Below are positions 22,223 to 34,225 of a stretch of 64,000 nt of DNA, in pieces; within the stretch, counting starts at the first letter, position 1; each line of letters opens with the position of its first letter. The notes beneath the pieces were generated by a model that saw nothing but the letters and a program-made list of their open reading frames with translations, did not search any database and was not told the DNA's origin. Source of the DNA: Thereva unica (lineage: Eukaryota; Arthropoda; Insecta; Diptera; Therevidae). The position numbers and the translations under genes are program-made. The stretch is from assembly GCA_949987705.1 (NCBI GenBank), contig OX465281.1, positions 29,062,942-29,126,941 of the forward strand. Direction: 5' to 3'.

Positions 22223-25200
22223 TAATATATATTTTGTAAAAGTCTTGTAGTTAGGTGTTTGATACACAATTCTATGCAGCAAGCTTAATGTACCTACGAT
22301 TCGACTCGTAGATTTATACTGAAACTTATACAATTGAACGTATTCGACAATTTGATAAAAGTAAGAAAATAATGGAAAACTTGAACAATATTCATGTATA
22401 ATGTCCTATTCACCAAAAACGTAAACTATTGCCTATATTGGTCCAGAAATTCTTTAGTCAACAACTAAAGTGTAGAAGCTGCTTTATCCTATCTATACCA
22501 ATGTAAATTGTTATCTTTTCGACGGAAGGTGAAATGTTAAGTCCGCCCTTACGTCAATAAAGGAAACTTTGTTCGATCAGCTCAATATCTCTCCAAATAG
22601 TTAAATCCACATATTTATTAGGAACTATATTTTCATTGGTAAAAAATTAACAACATGTTTCTTTGGCGAAGTCGATTCACCTATCGGTAGCTCGGTAGCT
22701 CTTTCTCATATCCGTCTTCCATTTCAATGACACTAGATTAAAGGCAACTGTTTGACATAGATGGTTAAATTTGGTATGCATAAACGTAGTTTCATTACAC
22801 CAACAACTTCTACATTTATGGGCAAATGGGGTGGCGCTGTACAATTTTTTGATATACGACTGTTCAACCCTAGTACCCTCTCAGTGAACAAAGTTTACCT
22901 TAAGTTAGCTATTTCAATTATTATATGTAAATAACTTTCAACTAGTTTCCGTTATACCATTCTGCAGCTTTACTAATGACGATACTATACTTGACCATTA
23001 CATTCGGTATTTGGAAGCAGACCTAGACAAAAGTGAGTTAGTACTACTAAATGGGAAAATGACAATCCCTGCTTTCAACCTCCCCAGGTTAGACTTCTTG
23101 AAGAAATAGGGTCTCAAGCCAAAGATGATTGCGGCAACCACAGATTGAAGGCACAAATAGATTGGCGCGGCGGAGGTTGGAGGAGACGGTGACGGGAAAA
23201 ACGTTTAAAATACACGGGCCACCATATGTGCTAGCACCATGGACAGGCGGGGCGGAGGGATTAAATGTATGGGGAATTCGGCCGCAAGCAGCCGCCGTCA
23301 CCCGTCACCCGCGGCGCGCCAATCTGCTTGCGCCTCTCTAAATCAGCCTCCAGAAATACCTTCAAGAAAAGAGTGGAGAAACGGAGACGGCCGACTTCAA
23401 AACATCAGCTCATAGGACGTCGCCATAGAGGCCAATCTAGAGACCACCAACAGCTCACTGTCCTTGACCTTCGCTCGCACGCGAGAATCTTTTAAGCGGA
23501 GATGCTAGCGCTCCTGAAACCTTGCCAGTATGCAGTATGGGTATTTTTATAGATAGTCACGAACTCTAAATTCAGTGTTGATGGCTCTAATTTATTTGTG
23601 CGATGCAGAGATGAGCAAGATAAGCTCGGTAAAAAGAACAACATTTCCTGGATTCCCGACTACCTAGAAAAACAAAGAGCCTTTCTTCGGTGCTCGGAGT
23701 TTTGTAGCTAAAAATAGTGGAGCCAAAATGAGGGGAAGCGCAGTAGAGACCTGCATTATCTCTAGGACGACTGGGCCCACTTACAAGAACAAGAACAATG
23801 GGAATTGATATTGCCCGAATCGTCATGTGACATTTGCCAATAGGGGCCATGCTGCCAAGCTGGATATCCCGCACTAGGTCTGTTGTGAGGGAACAAATGA
23901 GAGAGTAAGAGAAGATAGTTAAGTTAGTATAACTATCAACCTGGCAGATATCCAATTCGTGGGGACTAACAATTAAATCCAAGATATTGTAATGACTGGA
24001 GAGTTTTGAGGTCCAGGACCCGCATTACCTCAGTTTAAAGGCAAACAGGCCAGGTGTTTGATCTGAACGTCGGGCAGAAGCAGGTCGAGGTCAGGAAGAC
24101 GCATGTACATCAAGCGCATGTTCCCATGGCACTTTTTGTTGTCGCCCTCTGGGCCCTTCCGAACTTCGCGGCATTATAGGTCCTGTTCAGATCTGGTAAG
24201 CACTCCAGCACGTGTACGTGAAGATTGAACTTACTACGGTTGTGTACGTCCATATGATCATCTTTGGTATGGGACTGATTTCTAAGATCAGTACTACACA
24301 TATTCAGCTTTTGTCTTCCAATTTTTAAGTTCAAGTAAAAATAATCTCATTACTCATAAAAAAGTTGAATAAAAACTGGTGTTGAACGCAAATTTCTTTT
24401 TATTTTGAGCTGTTTCGCATTCTCCTTTCACTTCGAGTCTTTTTCTAATTTTCTTGAGAAAGAAAACTTGAACTTCAGAAAAATTGAATGTGTAGTACCG
24501 GTCGAAGGTCTCTAAGTAAATATTGATTTATAATTAAGAACTTTACAAAATTGAAATTGAGGGTTACGTTTACTATCCTAGAATTTGGGTATCGTTTCTC
24601 TGCTGTGGATTGAGTCTACTTTCCTAAAAATTGTTTTTTTAAATTGCTCCGGTAAATATGCAAGAGCATTACTAAAGAAAAGTTCATTTTAACTGCATAT
24701 CGCTAGAGGTGTGAAAAAATTGCCAAAGTCAACGAGCGGTTTTATTCCATCAAATCTCATTTTATACTAACTACTAACATGATAGAACGATTATTTTGTT
24801 AATCGAACAGGCGATATGGCTTCCTCCCTTATTTTTGGAAGAAGAAATGTTAATTATAGTAAAATTCTGTAAAGAGGAAAACAAGAATATAGGAATATTA
24901 TCTGGGGGAGAAGTGGAAAGTCAAATGATCATGCTGAGGAGTGAAATTGAACCACGGATCTTTGGGATGGTGGCCGATCACCTTAAATCCTAGGCTACGA
25001 TTGATTGCGGACTATAGTTGCTAGAGTTTGTGTGAATTTGTTGAAATTGTTGTGTTCCACAAAACGAACTCGAACTCTGAGAAAAAAATCCGTAGGAGGA
25101 AGATTTTCTTTCTTTCTTTGGGGTTTTGTTGAAAGACGGTTAAAGAGCTTATACATCCAAAAATGAAAAAACCCGAAGAGTAAAGGATCATGGGTGGAAA

Positions 25201-25430
25201 AGTAGTTAAATAGTTTTTGACGTTATGTTTGAGTTTGTCATATTTTCATCCAGAGATCACAAACAAGACTAGAGTTCAGATGTAAGTTTCTTTGTACTCT
25301 CGACAGTTCTGTCATTCCGTGAAATGTCGGACAAATATTCCAGCCGGAAAGAAAGTAAAAAGCAAACACAGTCAAATTGGTGCTTTAAAAAATTATATAG
25401 GACGAAACAAATAGGCAATTATCTTGGTGA
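22223..25430. other. No gene recognised
   Basis: This stretch is AT-rich except for a GC-richer patch at 23140-23420 with unsupported short ORFs on both strands. I recognise no protein family, RNA or repeat with certainty. Confidence 0.45.
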
Positions 25431-25437
25431 CGATAAG

Positions 25438-25530
25438 GGTGTCATGAACGTACTTAGTATATTGGTGCTCGTTCGATTGCGTAGGTTAAGCAGCCCTGGA
25501 AGTGGTCTGTACTTAGTTGGGGGACCGCTA
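25438..25530 (+). pseudogene. 5S rRNA pseudogene b
   Basis: The sequence follows the order of 5S rRNA: TATTGGTGCTCGTTCGATTG, then GGTTAAGCAGCCCTGG, then GTACTTAGTTGGGGGACCGCT. The central and 3' parts (box A, intermediate element, box C regions) are recognisable, with scattered substitutions. The 5' and 3' ends are diverged, so this is a dispersed pseudogene and not a functional 5S gene. Confidence 0.65.
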
Positions 25531-25609
25531 AATTATTTTTACAAAAAACCAAAATTTTGGCAAAGGTGCTAATTCAATTGAGGAGCAAAAGTTGCGATAA
25601 TTAATAATT

Positions 25610-25790
25610 CCCAGGTTCCAGGACAGATAATCAACGTTGAATTCAAGGCGGGGTCGAAATTATGAATTGTATATTGCAGCCCGAGTTACAGGTTGCAGGA
25701 GAAACTTGTACCTTTCAAGAAAACTCAGACGATTTGTTGTATGCGGTCATTCCAGATCTTTTGTTAGTGTCACGTTTTAATAAAGTTGGG
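25610..25790 (-). mobile_element. LINE-A internal fragment
   Basis: The plus strand at 25640-25770 (TTGTATATTGCAGCC, GGAGAAACTTGTACCT, GTATGCGGTCATTCCA) aligns with LINE-A copy 3 at 14150-14270. It is a short, diverged remnant in the minus orientation. Confidence 0.6.
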
Positions 25791-26065
25791 CAAAAACTTC
25801 GTGGCGCGAAGGTCTGCGTTCCTTCACTTTGCCATTTGTTGACCCAGATGACTTTCCTTTTTTTTTGTTTTAACTCTTTACAAAAAACTCCCTCCACCTT
25901 CGCCTGCGATCTCCTTTGAGCTCAATAAGGGAGGAGGTCATCTCCTGTTGGGAAGCATTGAATACCGTTGTATTGAATGGGGAGGGGATAAAATAAAAAC
26001 CGCAGGTTGGGGCTGGCAATTAAGAAGTGCGTGGTCGTTCCTTTTATCCAATTCGACGCTTTTTA

Positions 26066-28488
26066 GAGGTTCCGCCAAAAGAGTTGATGCCGGAGCGCGC
26101 AGCTGGGGAAATTAAAGCTGCACACAAATAAAAATTGCGCACATATTGATAAGAAATGCGCTTATGTATTTTCAAATTTCCCCTTCGAAATTTGTTGCGA
26201 CTAGGCTAAGGGACGTGCAACAAACGGCTAGAACCCGTAGACGGTTTAACGTAGACCTCCTGCGGGAGAGCGTTAAAAAGCGGGAATTTGCTGGAAACCT
26301 ACAAGACTTATTAAACCGGCAAACCGTTTCTGACGACACAAATATTGAGGAATTGTGGAGTACGACGAAGGGCGCGATATTGACGGCTGCGGAAATGAGC
26401 ATCGGTTATGTCCAAAGAAACCAGCAACACTGGATCTCGGACACAACCTGGCAAAAAATAGAACGCAGAAGGGCCCTCAAAAATAACGTAAACTCCACAA
26501 ACGACCCGGAAAGACGTCACCAATTAGAACGGGAATACTCCCAATTACATCGGGAGGTTAAGAGAAGTGTCCGGCGTGATAAAAGGCAGCAGATAAACGA
26601 GCTCGCAGAAAAAGCGGAAAACGCGGCAAACACAGGCAACAGTAAGGTGCTGTACCAAATCACTAAACAGCTCTCCGGAAAGCACTCTACTAAAAAGCAT
26701 GCCGTTAAGAGTGCGGATGGAAGGCTGCTGTGCAGCGACGAGGAGCAACTCCAAAGATGGAGAGATTACTTCTTCGCCGCCCTGAATGGTACACGTACAC
26801 TAACACAGGAACCTCAGGAAAACAACAACAATGCACAGCCAATAAGAATCGCTACTCGGGCCCCATCCAAGACGGAAATAGTAACCGCAATTCATGCGAT
26901 GGCCAATGGTAAAGCAGCAGGAAAAGATGGCATCCCGCCAGAATTGTTGAAAGCCGACTCAAGCCTCATAGCAGATGCGCTTCAGCCAATCCTAGAAATA
27001 GCATGGAGCACCTGTACCTTTCCGGAGGATTGGACGGAAGGTATCATAGTCAAAATACCAAAAAAGGGGGACCTAACAATATGCGACAACTGGAGAGGTA
27101 TCTGTTTATTATCTACTGTGGGCAAAATTTTGTCCCATATATTACTAACTAGGATAAGTGAGGCAGTTGATCGAACGCTTAGGAGGCAGCAGGCCGGATT
27201 CAGGAAGGGCCGCTCCTGTATTGATCATATTAACACCTTGAGAATAATAGTGGAGCAGTCTACTGAATTCCGATCTCCCCTTTACCTTGCTTTCGTAGAC
27301 TATGAGAAAGCGTTCGACTCGGTTAATAGGAGCTTCATTTGGCAGGCACTACGGCGACGTGGTCTGCCTGATAAAATAATAGAATTAATAAAAGCCCTAT
27401 ATAACAATTCCAAATGCAGAGTTCTCCATAATGGAAAATTATCCGACAGCTTTGAGGTGAGCTCAGGAGTACGACAAGGATGCCTACTTTCGCCTTTACT
27501 ATTTCTTATAGTAATAAATCACATCCTTGTCGGCGCTCTAGATAATAGAACAGGCGGCATACAATGGGGTTTGGTAGACCGCCTTGGATCTCGACTACGC
27601 CGATGATATCTGTTTGCTGGCCCACAGACACCAGGACCTCAAAAACATGTTAAACAATTTGGCAACAGAAAGTAGTCCAGCAGGCTTAAGGCTAAATCCG
27701 ACTAAAACTAAAGAAATGCGGATAAATGCATACCTTTGAACGGACAGCGCTGAATAACCGTGACGTGGAACTGGTAAATAAATTCTGCTACCTCGGTAGC
27801 ATTATTACCGAAAATGGTGGGGCAGAAGAAGACGTCAGTTCCAGAATAAATAAAGCACGAGGCGCATATGCATGCCTGTTCCGCATATGGAGATCAACGG
27901 AGATCTCAACTAACACCAAATTGCGGCTGTTAAACTCCAACGTTAAGGCAGTTCTTTGTACGGTTGCGAAACATGGAAAGTCACCCAATTCATCACAGGG
28001 CGCCTACAAGTCTTCATCAACAGATGCCTGCGTCCTATCCCAAAAATCTGTCGGCAGGATAGAATTTCAAACGAAGAACTATGGCGCCGTGCCGGCCAAG
28101 AAAGGATAGACGACCAAATCAGGCGAAGGAAATGGAATTGGGTTGGCCACACCTTGCGACGCGAAAACGAAAATCTAGCCAAACAGGCCCTTGACTGGAA
28201 TCCGCAAGGTTCCCGTCGAGTAGGAAGACCTAGAACAACGTGGAGGAGAACCCTACTAGAAGAAGCCGCAACAACTGGGAGATCCTGGTCGGAGCTAAGA
28301 GCTGTCGCGCAAAACAGAGTCCGCTGGAGGGCAACTGTTTCCGCCCTATGTCCCATGAGGGATTGAAGGAGTTTAAAGAAGAAGAAGAAGAAGGCTAAGG
28401 GACGGGAACGGCATGCGGGGATTCTACTGCGCATGGAAAACGCGACTTTCTCGGTATCAACTCTTTTGGCGGAACCTCTACAATCAAA
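26066..28488. mobile_element. TIR element with TA duplication, interrupted by a LINE
   Basis: Inverted termini GAGGTTCCGCCAAAAGAGTT (continuing GATxCCG) lie at 26066-26092 and, in reverse, 28462-28488. Each is flanked outside by TA (26064-26065 and 28489-28490). Removing the LINE and one copy of its target duplication leaves a ~235-bp element with 27-bp inverted repeats and a TA target duplication, as in Tc1/mariner-type MITEs. No transposase is present. Confidence 0.65.
26216..28391 (+). pseudogene. LINE-B, RTE/CFDP2-type LINE, 5'-truncated and frameshifted
   Basis: The insertion is bounded by a 12-bp direct repeat, GGCTAAGGGACG (26204-26215 and 28393-28404), and ends in a GAAGAAGAAG tail. 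Frame 1 carries the linker and RT blocks: NGKAAGKDGIPPELLKA, VKIPKKGDLTICDNWRGI, QQAGFRKGRSCIDHI, VDYEKAFDSVNR, SGVRQGCLLSPLLF. The catalytic DYADDICLLAH lies in another frame at 27593-27620, so a frameshift precedes it. The C-terminal domain (KFCYLGSIITENG, then KWNWVGHTLRRE, then GRPRTTWRRTL) is spread over two further frames up to 28366. The endonuclease is missing through 5' truncation. The upstream part of the long frame before 26216 is target DNA read through by chance. Confidence 0.88.
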
Positions 28489-28699
28489 TCGTCTGACCAA
28501 CTGGCAGTAGTGCTAGTAATGGCCGATCTCGATCTCTTTATTCTCCACGATCTTTGACATTTCCGATTGTCGTTCGTTACCCATTTTTCAGAGTCGTTAC
28601 AGAAATAGGTCGAATTCATTCGAATTGGATTCATCGAAAAAAAAAACTGGGGGAGAGAGTGGAGGCCACTTTTTTTGGGGATTAGAAGATACTTTATAT

Positions 28700-29030
28700 T
28701 AGAGCGTTAAATGAGTTCAATGTCCATGTTGATTGAGCTGGGCATGAGTTGAGGATCATGAAGACAATATCACGTGCTTGTTTTAAACTCTGGGAGCCGT
28801 AGGAGTACTGCAAAGTATCGTAGTTCAGTTGAATGAATTAGATTGTAAGCAAGTTTATAAAAACTAGATGGGTGTTACAATTGAGCCCTGAGGGAGACCA
28901 GTTGAGATAGTATGGGGTTTGCATTCCACACCATCCAATATTTCCTTGATCGAACAGCCAGAGAGAAAACTCTCGATCTAGTGTTTTAGAATAGATTCGA
29001 TACCATAGCATAGGGTTTAAAGAACAGGGC
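28700..29030 (-). mobile_element. LINE-A internal fragment
   Basis: The plus strand at 28930-29000 (CATCCAATATTTCCTTGATC, GAACAGCCAGAGAG, then GATTCGATACCATAGC) aligns with the reverse complement of LINE-A at 31700-31800. This is the block encoding GIDSLLQKWIENFLSGRSIK in the better copy. The ends are indistinct. Confidence 0.5.
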
Positions 29031-29100
29031 GTGGTGCTACACCTTCAATATACTACAGCGACAGCCCAGACTATCAAAAGCGATCTAGACTTTAGAACGA

Positions 29101-29228
29101 GAAAGCTTGGGCGAGTTTCGAAATGCATCACTACGGTGTTACTGCGGTATTCAGCTACAGACTTCAATTGGAAGTCTGTAGCTGAATATTGCAGTGATAC
29201 CGCAGTGATGCATATCGAAACTTAAGGC
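29101..29228. repeat. ~107-bp near-perfect palindrome
   Basis: The arms GTTTCGAAATGCATCACT ... TTCAGCTACAGACTTC and GGAAGTCTGTAGCTGAA ... CAGTGATGCATATCGAAAC are inverted copies. They meet at an AATT centre near 29168, with only a few mismatches over about 50 bp per arm. The outer bases (AAGCTT...AAGGCTTTT) also partly pair. It could be a very short fold-back MITE or a hairpin transcript source. No second copy is seen here. Confidence 0.85.
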
Positions 29229-30399
29229 TTTTCACTTAAAACGGCGAAATGTGTCATGATATTTGATTGTTATCTTTTTTTTTTGTATCCGTGCTAAATT
29301 TGATGTAAATTTGCGTAACAACACTTAAGTCGACACTTAAGGGTGAATCGCTCTATTCAAATAGAAACAAAAAGGTAGTAGCTATCTAGAAATCTTCTTA
29401 AATCGCATTCGAAAACACATTTTTCTCATTAAACAAACTCGAAAGTAAATAAATAAGGAGAAAACGTCGTTATTCAAACAAATTCAGCCGGCAATTTCCA
29501 CTGTTGATTCAATTCTTTATCTTAATTGATCTCAAGCAGATTAAAAACAATTTAAAAGAAAATATTATGACATAATGCCACTCCAGCAAGAGACTTTGTT
29601 TTGACACGTTTTGGCAGAACATCCACCACGTCACTTCAGGTAAAAGGTAAACGTGAATTTCATAATAAAACATTTTTGGTGTTGTTGGTGTTCATGTCTG
29701 TCTGTGGGGTGGATTAATTAAATTGCGGCAGCAATTAAGATTCTGTTTCGGTCATTTACTTTTGGATGATACGTCGTTATCAGATGCTGTTTACATGCAA
29801 GAGCAAGAGTGCATTTAATTGAAATGCTAAAAATGGAATTGTTATTATTTTATTTTAATGAACGGCAACTTTTATTGAGATATCAATTTTATTGTGTCCT
29901 ATAAATTCTTATTCAATAAATCGAGGCTGCTTTAGATATGCGTATAATCTGGATGGTGGATCGTGTTTTTGATTTAGCTTTATTCATATGGACGATTTCT
30001 TTTATTCCAAATTTTCATAATTTTGTTTGTTTAAAAGAAACTAGCAAAATCCTACTCTATCGAAGAATACCGTCACAACTCAGTCTCTGCTATAGTCTAT
30101 GATCAAAACAAAAGTTGGCGTAATTGCATTGAATCGCACCCAGGTGAACATTCATAACAATATCCTTGAATGTAATCATATATTCCCAAAGCATCGTTCT
30201 TTGCACTAGCTGATTAGATTTCGGCTGAAGGGCCCTTTTTGACAAGCCATACTTCATATAAATACAAATGCCTTCTTAATTTCGGCTCGCCTCTCTTAAA
30301 CATCGAAACCTTGACATTTACTTTGAGCCTCTTCTAGTAGTAAGATTAATCTAAGCTGGTCTAGGCATTCCTTTTTCCATTCGGACTAACGTTTCAACT
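29229..30399. other. No feature recognised
   Basis: This is AT-rich sequence between the palindrome and LINE-A copy 2. It has no recognisable gene, RNA or repeat. Confidence 0.4.
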
Positions 30400-33056
30400 T
30401 CTGTTTTGCAAGAAATGCCTGAACCTCGAAGAGCAACTCGTATGCAAAAGGCAAGATCTGGCAAGGACGGCGAGCGCTTTGCAGACACCAATAATTTGCA
30501 TCAAATTGTGGATCATCCCACAAGAGTCCCTGACGTTGCTGATCAAGGAACCTATCTCCTTGATCTTTTTCTAACTTCTCATCCAGCGCGTTACTCCGTC
30601 GAAGTTGATTCACCTCTCGGCAATTCGGACCACTGCTTAGTTAGCAGGTAGGAAGGAAGATGGGAAGGCCAAATGGCTGGGGCTTATTAATTTTTTCCAA
30701 TCTACTGACTGGAACCTGTGTTTCCGAAACAAAAACGTCAACTCTGTCGCTATCCGTATCTCTAGGATCATACAGGCAGGAATGCATTTGTTCATTCCTC
30801 ATACTACTAAATCTGTGAAAGCTAGGCCCAACAGATGGTTTAATCAGGAGTGTATGAACGCAATCAGAAATAAAGAAGCCGCCTTTCGAGCTTACAAGAG
30901 CCCCCCGAGTGAATCACTCCGTGTAGAGTATATGAAACTAAGAAATTCCTGTAAAGTCACCATCAGGAATGTCAAAAATTCATTTGACAACAAGTTGAGA
31001 AGTAAACTCCTTAATGCAACCTCTGGTAGCAAAAACTTCTGGTCCTTGGTAAGCTCCATTAAGAAGAATTTCACTTCATCCACAACTCCTTCATTCATCC
31101 ACGATGAGAAGGTGATAACAGACAGAAAATCCAAGGCCGATTTATTAGCATCTCTGTTTGCTTCCAATTCTTCTTTACCCCACACTGATATGCTATCCCC
31201 GGTTCTCGAGCACAGCGCTCATTTAATGGACAGGGTTTTCTTCAGAACTCGCGAGGTGTACAGGTGCCTCAAGGAGCTCGATGTCAATAAATCCACTGGA
31301 CCCGATAATATAACCCCCATCGTCTTAAAACAATGCGCCTCACCTTTGGCTAAACCTCTGCGCAAACTTTTTGCCCTATCATACTCCTCCGGAGTTTACC
31401 CAGACTCTTGGAAACTTGCCCATGTTCAGCCAATACCGAAGAAAGGTGACTCCAGCCTTCCCTCCAACTACCGTCCAATAGCGATTACTTCTATTCTCCC
31501 CAAAACCATGGAGACGATAATCAACAAAAAGCTTATGGGATATCTAGAATCCAACCTACTCATAAACGACAGACAGTATGGCTTCCGACAAAAAAGATCC
31601 ACTGGCGATCAGCCGCTGTTTGCATGGATCAGGTGAATCCAGTCTGGTTGCTTTGGATGTCTCCAAGGCTTTTGATAGAGTTTGGCACTTAGCCTTGTTA
31701 GCAAAACTCAAAGCTATTGGAATCGACTCACTTTTACAGAAGTGGATTGAGAATTTCCTTTCCGGCCGTTCAATTAAGGTAGTATTGGACGGCATCAAAT
31801 CTGAACCCCACCCTATCTCTGCGGGGGTCCCCCAAGGGCCAATTTTATCACCAGCCCTATTTCTTATCTTTATAAATTACCTACTTTCAATCCCCTCCAA
31901 CCCACTTCTCAGCTTCGCTGACGACGGTACCCTGCGTTACTTTTACAGCTACGATACAAGACAGACTCATGCTAGATCCTGTCTTGATGATCGTAAATTA
32001 ATGTCCAATTTTATTAATAACGACATTAAGCTCATTCTAGAGTGGGGAAAGAAGAATCGTGTCGAATTCAACTCCACCAAAACCAAGTACTGTCTTATTT
32101 CAAAAAAAAAGTTCAACACCTCACCATCCTTGACAGTGGATGAAGTTCAACTAATGGCCGACCCATCCCTACACATCTTAGGCGTGACATTAGCCAAAGA
32201 CTTGCGATGGAATGACCACATATTCCAAATCGCCAAACAAGCATCTCAGTGGTTGGGATTTCTTAAGAGGTGCAAGTTTCTCCTCCAGCCATCGGCCCGT
32301 ACTATTATTTTTAAAAGGTAGGGACACACTGAGCCCACGTACGCAACGTATGCAACGCGTTATTAAATCTAAACGGTTGAATTTGTATGCCTAGAAACAC
32401 ACTTATCATACGCACTGTCACACGCGTCCCACGCAACGTTATATCTGTCGATCCAGATCGGCGTGGGATACGTTGCGTACGTGGGCTCAGTGTGTCCCTA
32501 CCTTAAATCCTACATTCGGCCTCTCCTCGAATACAACTCCCTCGTTTGGGGCGACGCATCGATAACCACCATGGTTAGATAAGGTGCAAAAAAGGGCCCT
32601 TAAATTAATTGATGACGACACCGCCTACTCCAACATCGACCCCTTGAGCCACCGTAGGAATGTAGCAGCACTAACAAAATTTTATCGCTACTATTATGGC
32701 GACTGTTCCTCCGAAATAAACGCTCTCCTGCCTCCACGGCAATCTTATAACCGCAACACCAGATTAGCCCACTCGTCTCATTCCCCCTACCTACAACTCC
32801 CCTTTTCACGCACTCAACAAGATATGAATTCGTTTGTAAATAGAGCAACTCGACTGTGGAATAATCTCTCGCACTCAGTATTTCCGAGCTCCTACAACCA
32901 CCTTCTTCAACACCCCCTGAACCCTCATAATGCTTAACCTATTCCCCCCGTACTAGGCTTACTGCTAGACATTGCACCATGACGTGACAAACGACATGAC
33001 GGACTGGTAGTACAAAGGGTGATTCCTGAGCTTAGCACTGCCACATAAAAAAAAAG
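30400..33056 (+). mobile_element. LINE-A copy 2, best-preserved copy
   Basis: The copy starts in the endonuclease C-terminus (FADTNNLHQIVDHPTRV, then GNSDHCLVS). It continues with a frame at 30782-31636 that holds the linker and first RT blocks (STGPDNITPIVLK, PIPKKGDSSLPSNYRPIAIT, ERQYGFR-like DRQYGFRQKRSTGD). After a frameshift near 31610 a second frame (to 32321) has ALDVSKAFDRVW, SAGVPQGPILSP and the catalytic loop SFADDGTL. The C-terminal part (KVQKRALKLIDDD, then RLWNNLSHSVFPSSY) follows at 32584-32937, beyond a MITE at 32316-32503. The 3' untranslated end reads CATTGCACCATGACGTGACA, GGACTGGTAGTACAAAGGG, GCCACATAAAAAAAAA. I place it in the Jockey superfamily, CR1/L2/Daphne-like. It is not functional. 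Confidence 0.85.
32316..32503. mobile_element. 188-bp MITE inserted in LINE-A copy 2
   Basis: The inverted termini are near-identical for about 41 bp, starting AGGTAGGGACACACTGAGCC and continuing CACGTACGCAACGTAT. They are flanked by TAAA on both sides (32312-32315 and 32504-32507). LINE-A sequence is interrupted between ATTATTTTTAAA and ATCCTACATTCGGCCTC, so this is an insertion. The superfamily is uncertain; a TTAA-type target reading is also possible. Confidence 0.85.
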
Positions 33057-33849
33057 TTTGTACTTTGATGCACTATTTGGTCTCACGAGTCTTCGCATTC
33101 CTGTGTGAAGGCTGATTGAAACTGCAGTTAACTCGATATGCATAATTCATAGTAAGACAACCTGACGCAGTAGTAACCCAAAAGGGTTAGAAATCCCGCA
33201 GCCTGATAGTTCTTGTTTGAAAATTGCTATGGTATTTGGATAGCACACACAGCGATGGACAGATGGACCCGGTTTGCTTCAATGATGACTTCGATGTACC
33301 ATTGCGCAGGGAAATTTGTGCCTACGTGCAGGGAAATCTACGGATAAGCCACAAATCAGTATAACAGAACTGGCTAATACGTAGATCCAGAATTGAGGAA
33401 CAGTTTAAGATGAATATACTGCATCAACGTCCACTAGGTACTTTGACAAAATTTTCGTCCAGCCTTCCCAATCTAGGCGAGGGCGTCCTGGGTCCAGTGT
33501 AATCAACTTGACGCATTAACGGGTCCCGTGAAGGGGTGCTCACCAGAGCTAGCACAATGAGGCATATCGGTGAGAGATCTTCCTGCGAGAAAAGACCCAA
33601 TTCACTGGCAACATAAGTACTCGTGGGTGCGTCGGAAGGTAAACAGTATTCTACTCTAGCCCAGCCTAAAAAAGAAACACCTCCTTCTTATCTTTCATTC
33701 TCGCAGTTTGATTGGCTTACGCCAATGCATAATATTGCTGGATCAGATATCTAGCTGTTACATCTCTTGGCTTCTAAGCACTGGACGAAAGTCTCAAACG
33801 CTCTCCTATCATATCGTCGGATAGGCGGCAAATTGAACTGCTTTGGATA
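33057..33849. other. No feature recognised
   Basis: The sequence downstream of LINE-A copy 2 contains no recognisable gene or repeat. Confidence 0.4.
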
Positions 33850-34225
33850 CCGTTGAATAGCACATTTGTGGCGGCGGGTTTCTATATGGAAATATGCCAT
33901 GGAATCAACTCAATGATTGTCTCTATCACAACTGTGGTTCGCTTAGCTACAGAAATGGGAAGGCAAGCAAGCTCTTCCAGTCTGCTGCACTTGGGGATCG
34001 ATATGATCTGTTTGGTCTTCGGCTGCCAGACTATAGCGGTATAACTGCAAATAGGTTTAACGATTTGTAGTATGGAACTCCGTACCCTGTTGAACCTCGG
34101 AAAACGGACCAGGATCGCTTTACTTCGATGATTGATAGACCATCCGTGCACCAACATTTTTGAACTTCTTGGAGTGCTCTTCTCATGACCCCTGTAATGG
34201 TCAAAACATGCCAATTATTTTCCAA
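33850..34225 (-). pseudogene. LOA-type LINE fragment (post-RT region)
   Basis: The minus-strand frame 33882-34214 includes SYTAIVWQPKTKQII, then SRLEELACLPISVAKRTT and ELIPWHISI. This matches the region between the RT and RNase H of LOA-type LINEs, which in the 49.3-kb element reads RVQRLVCLGITGAKSTC and LLNLPPLHLVV. It is diverged, with no catalytic residues in the piece. Confidence 0.5.

Noticed and set aside
25438..25530. Functional 5S rRNA gene
   Set aside because: The 5' and 3' ends of 5S cannot be found and the central part has many substitutions; no oligo-T terminator is placed correctly.
29115..29221. microRNA precursor
   Set aside because: The arms meet at a 4-bp centre, leaving no terminal loop of normal size, and the near-perfect stem is more like a fold-back element; small-RNA data would be needed.
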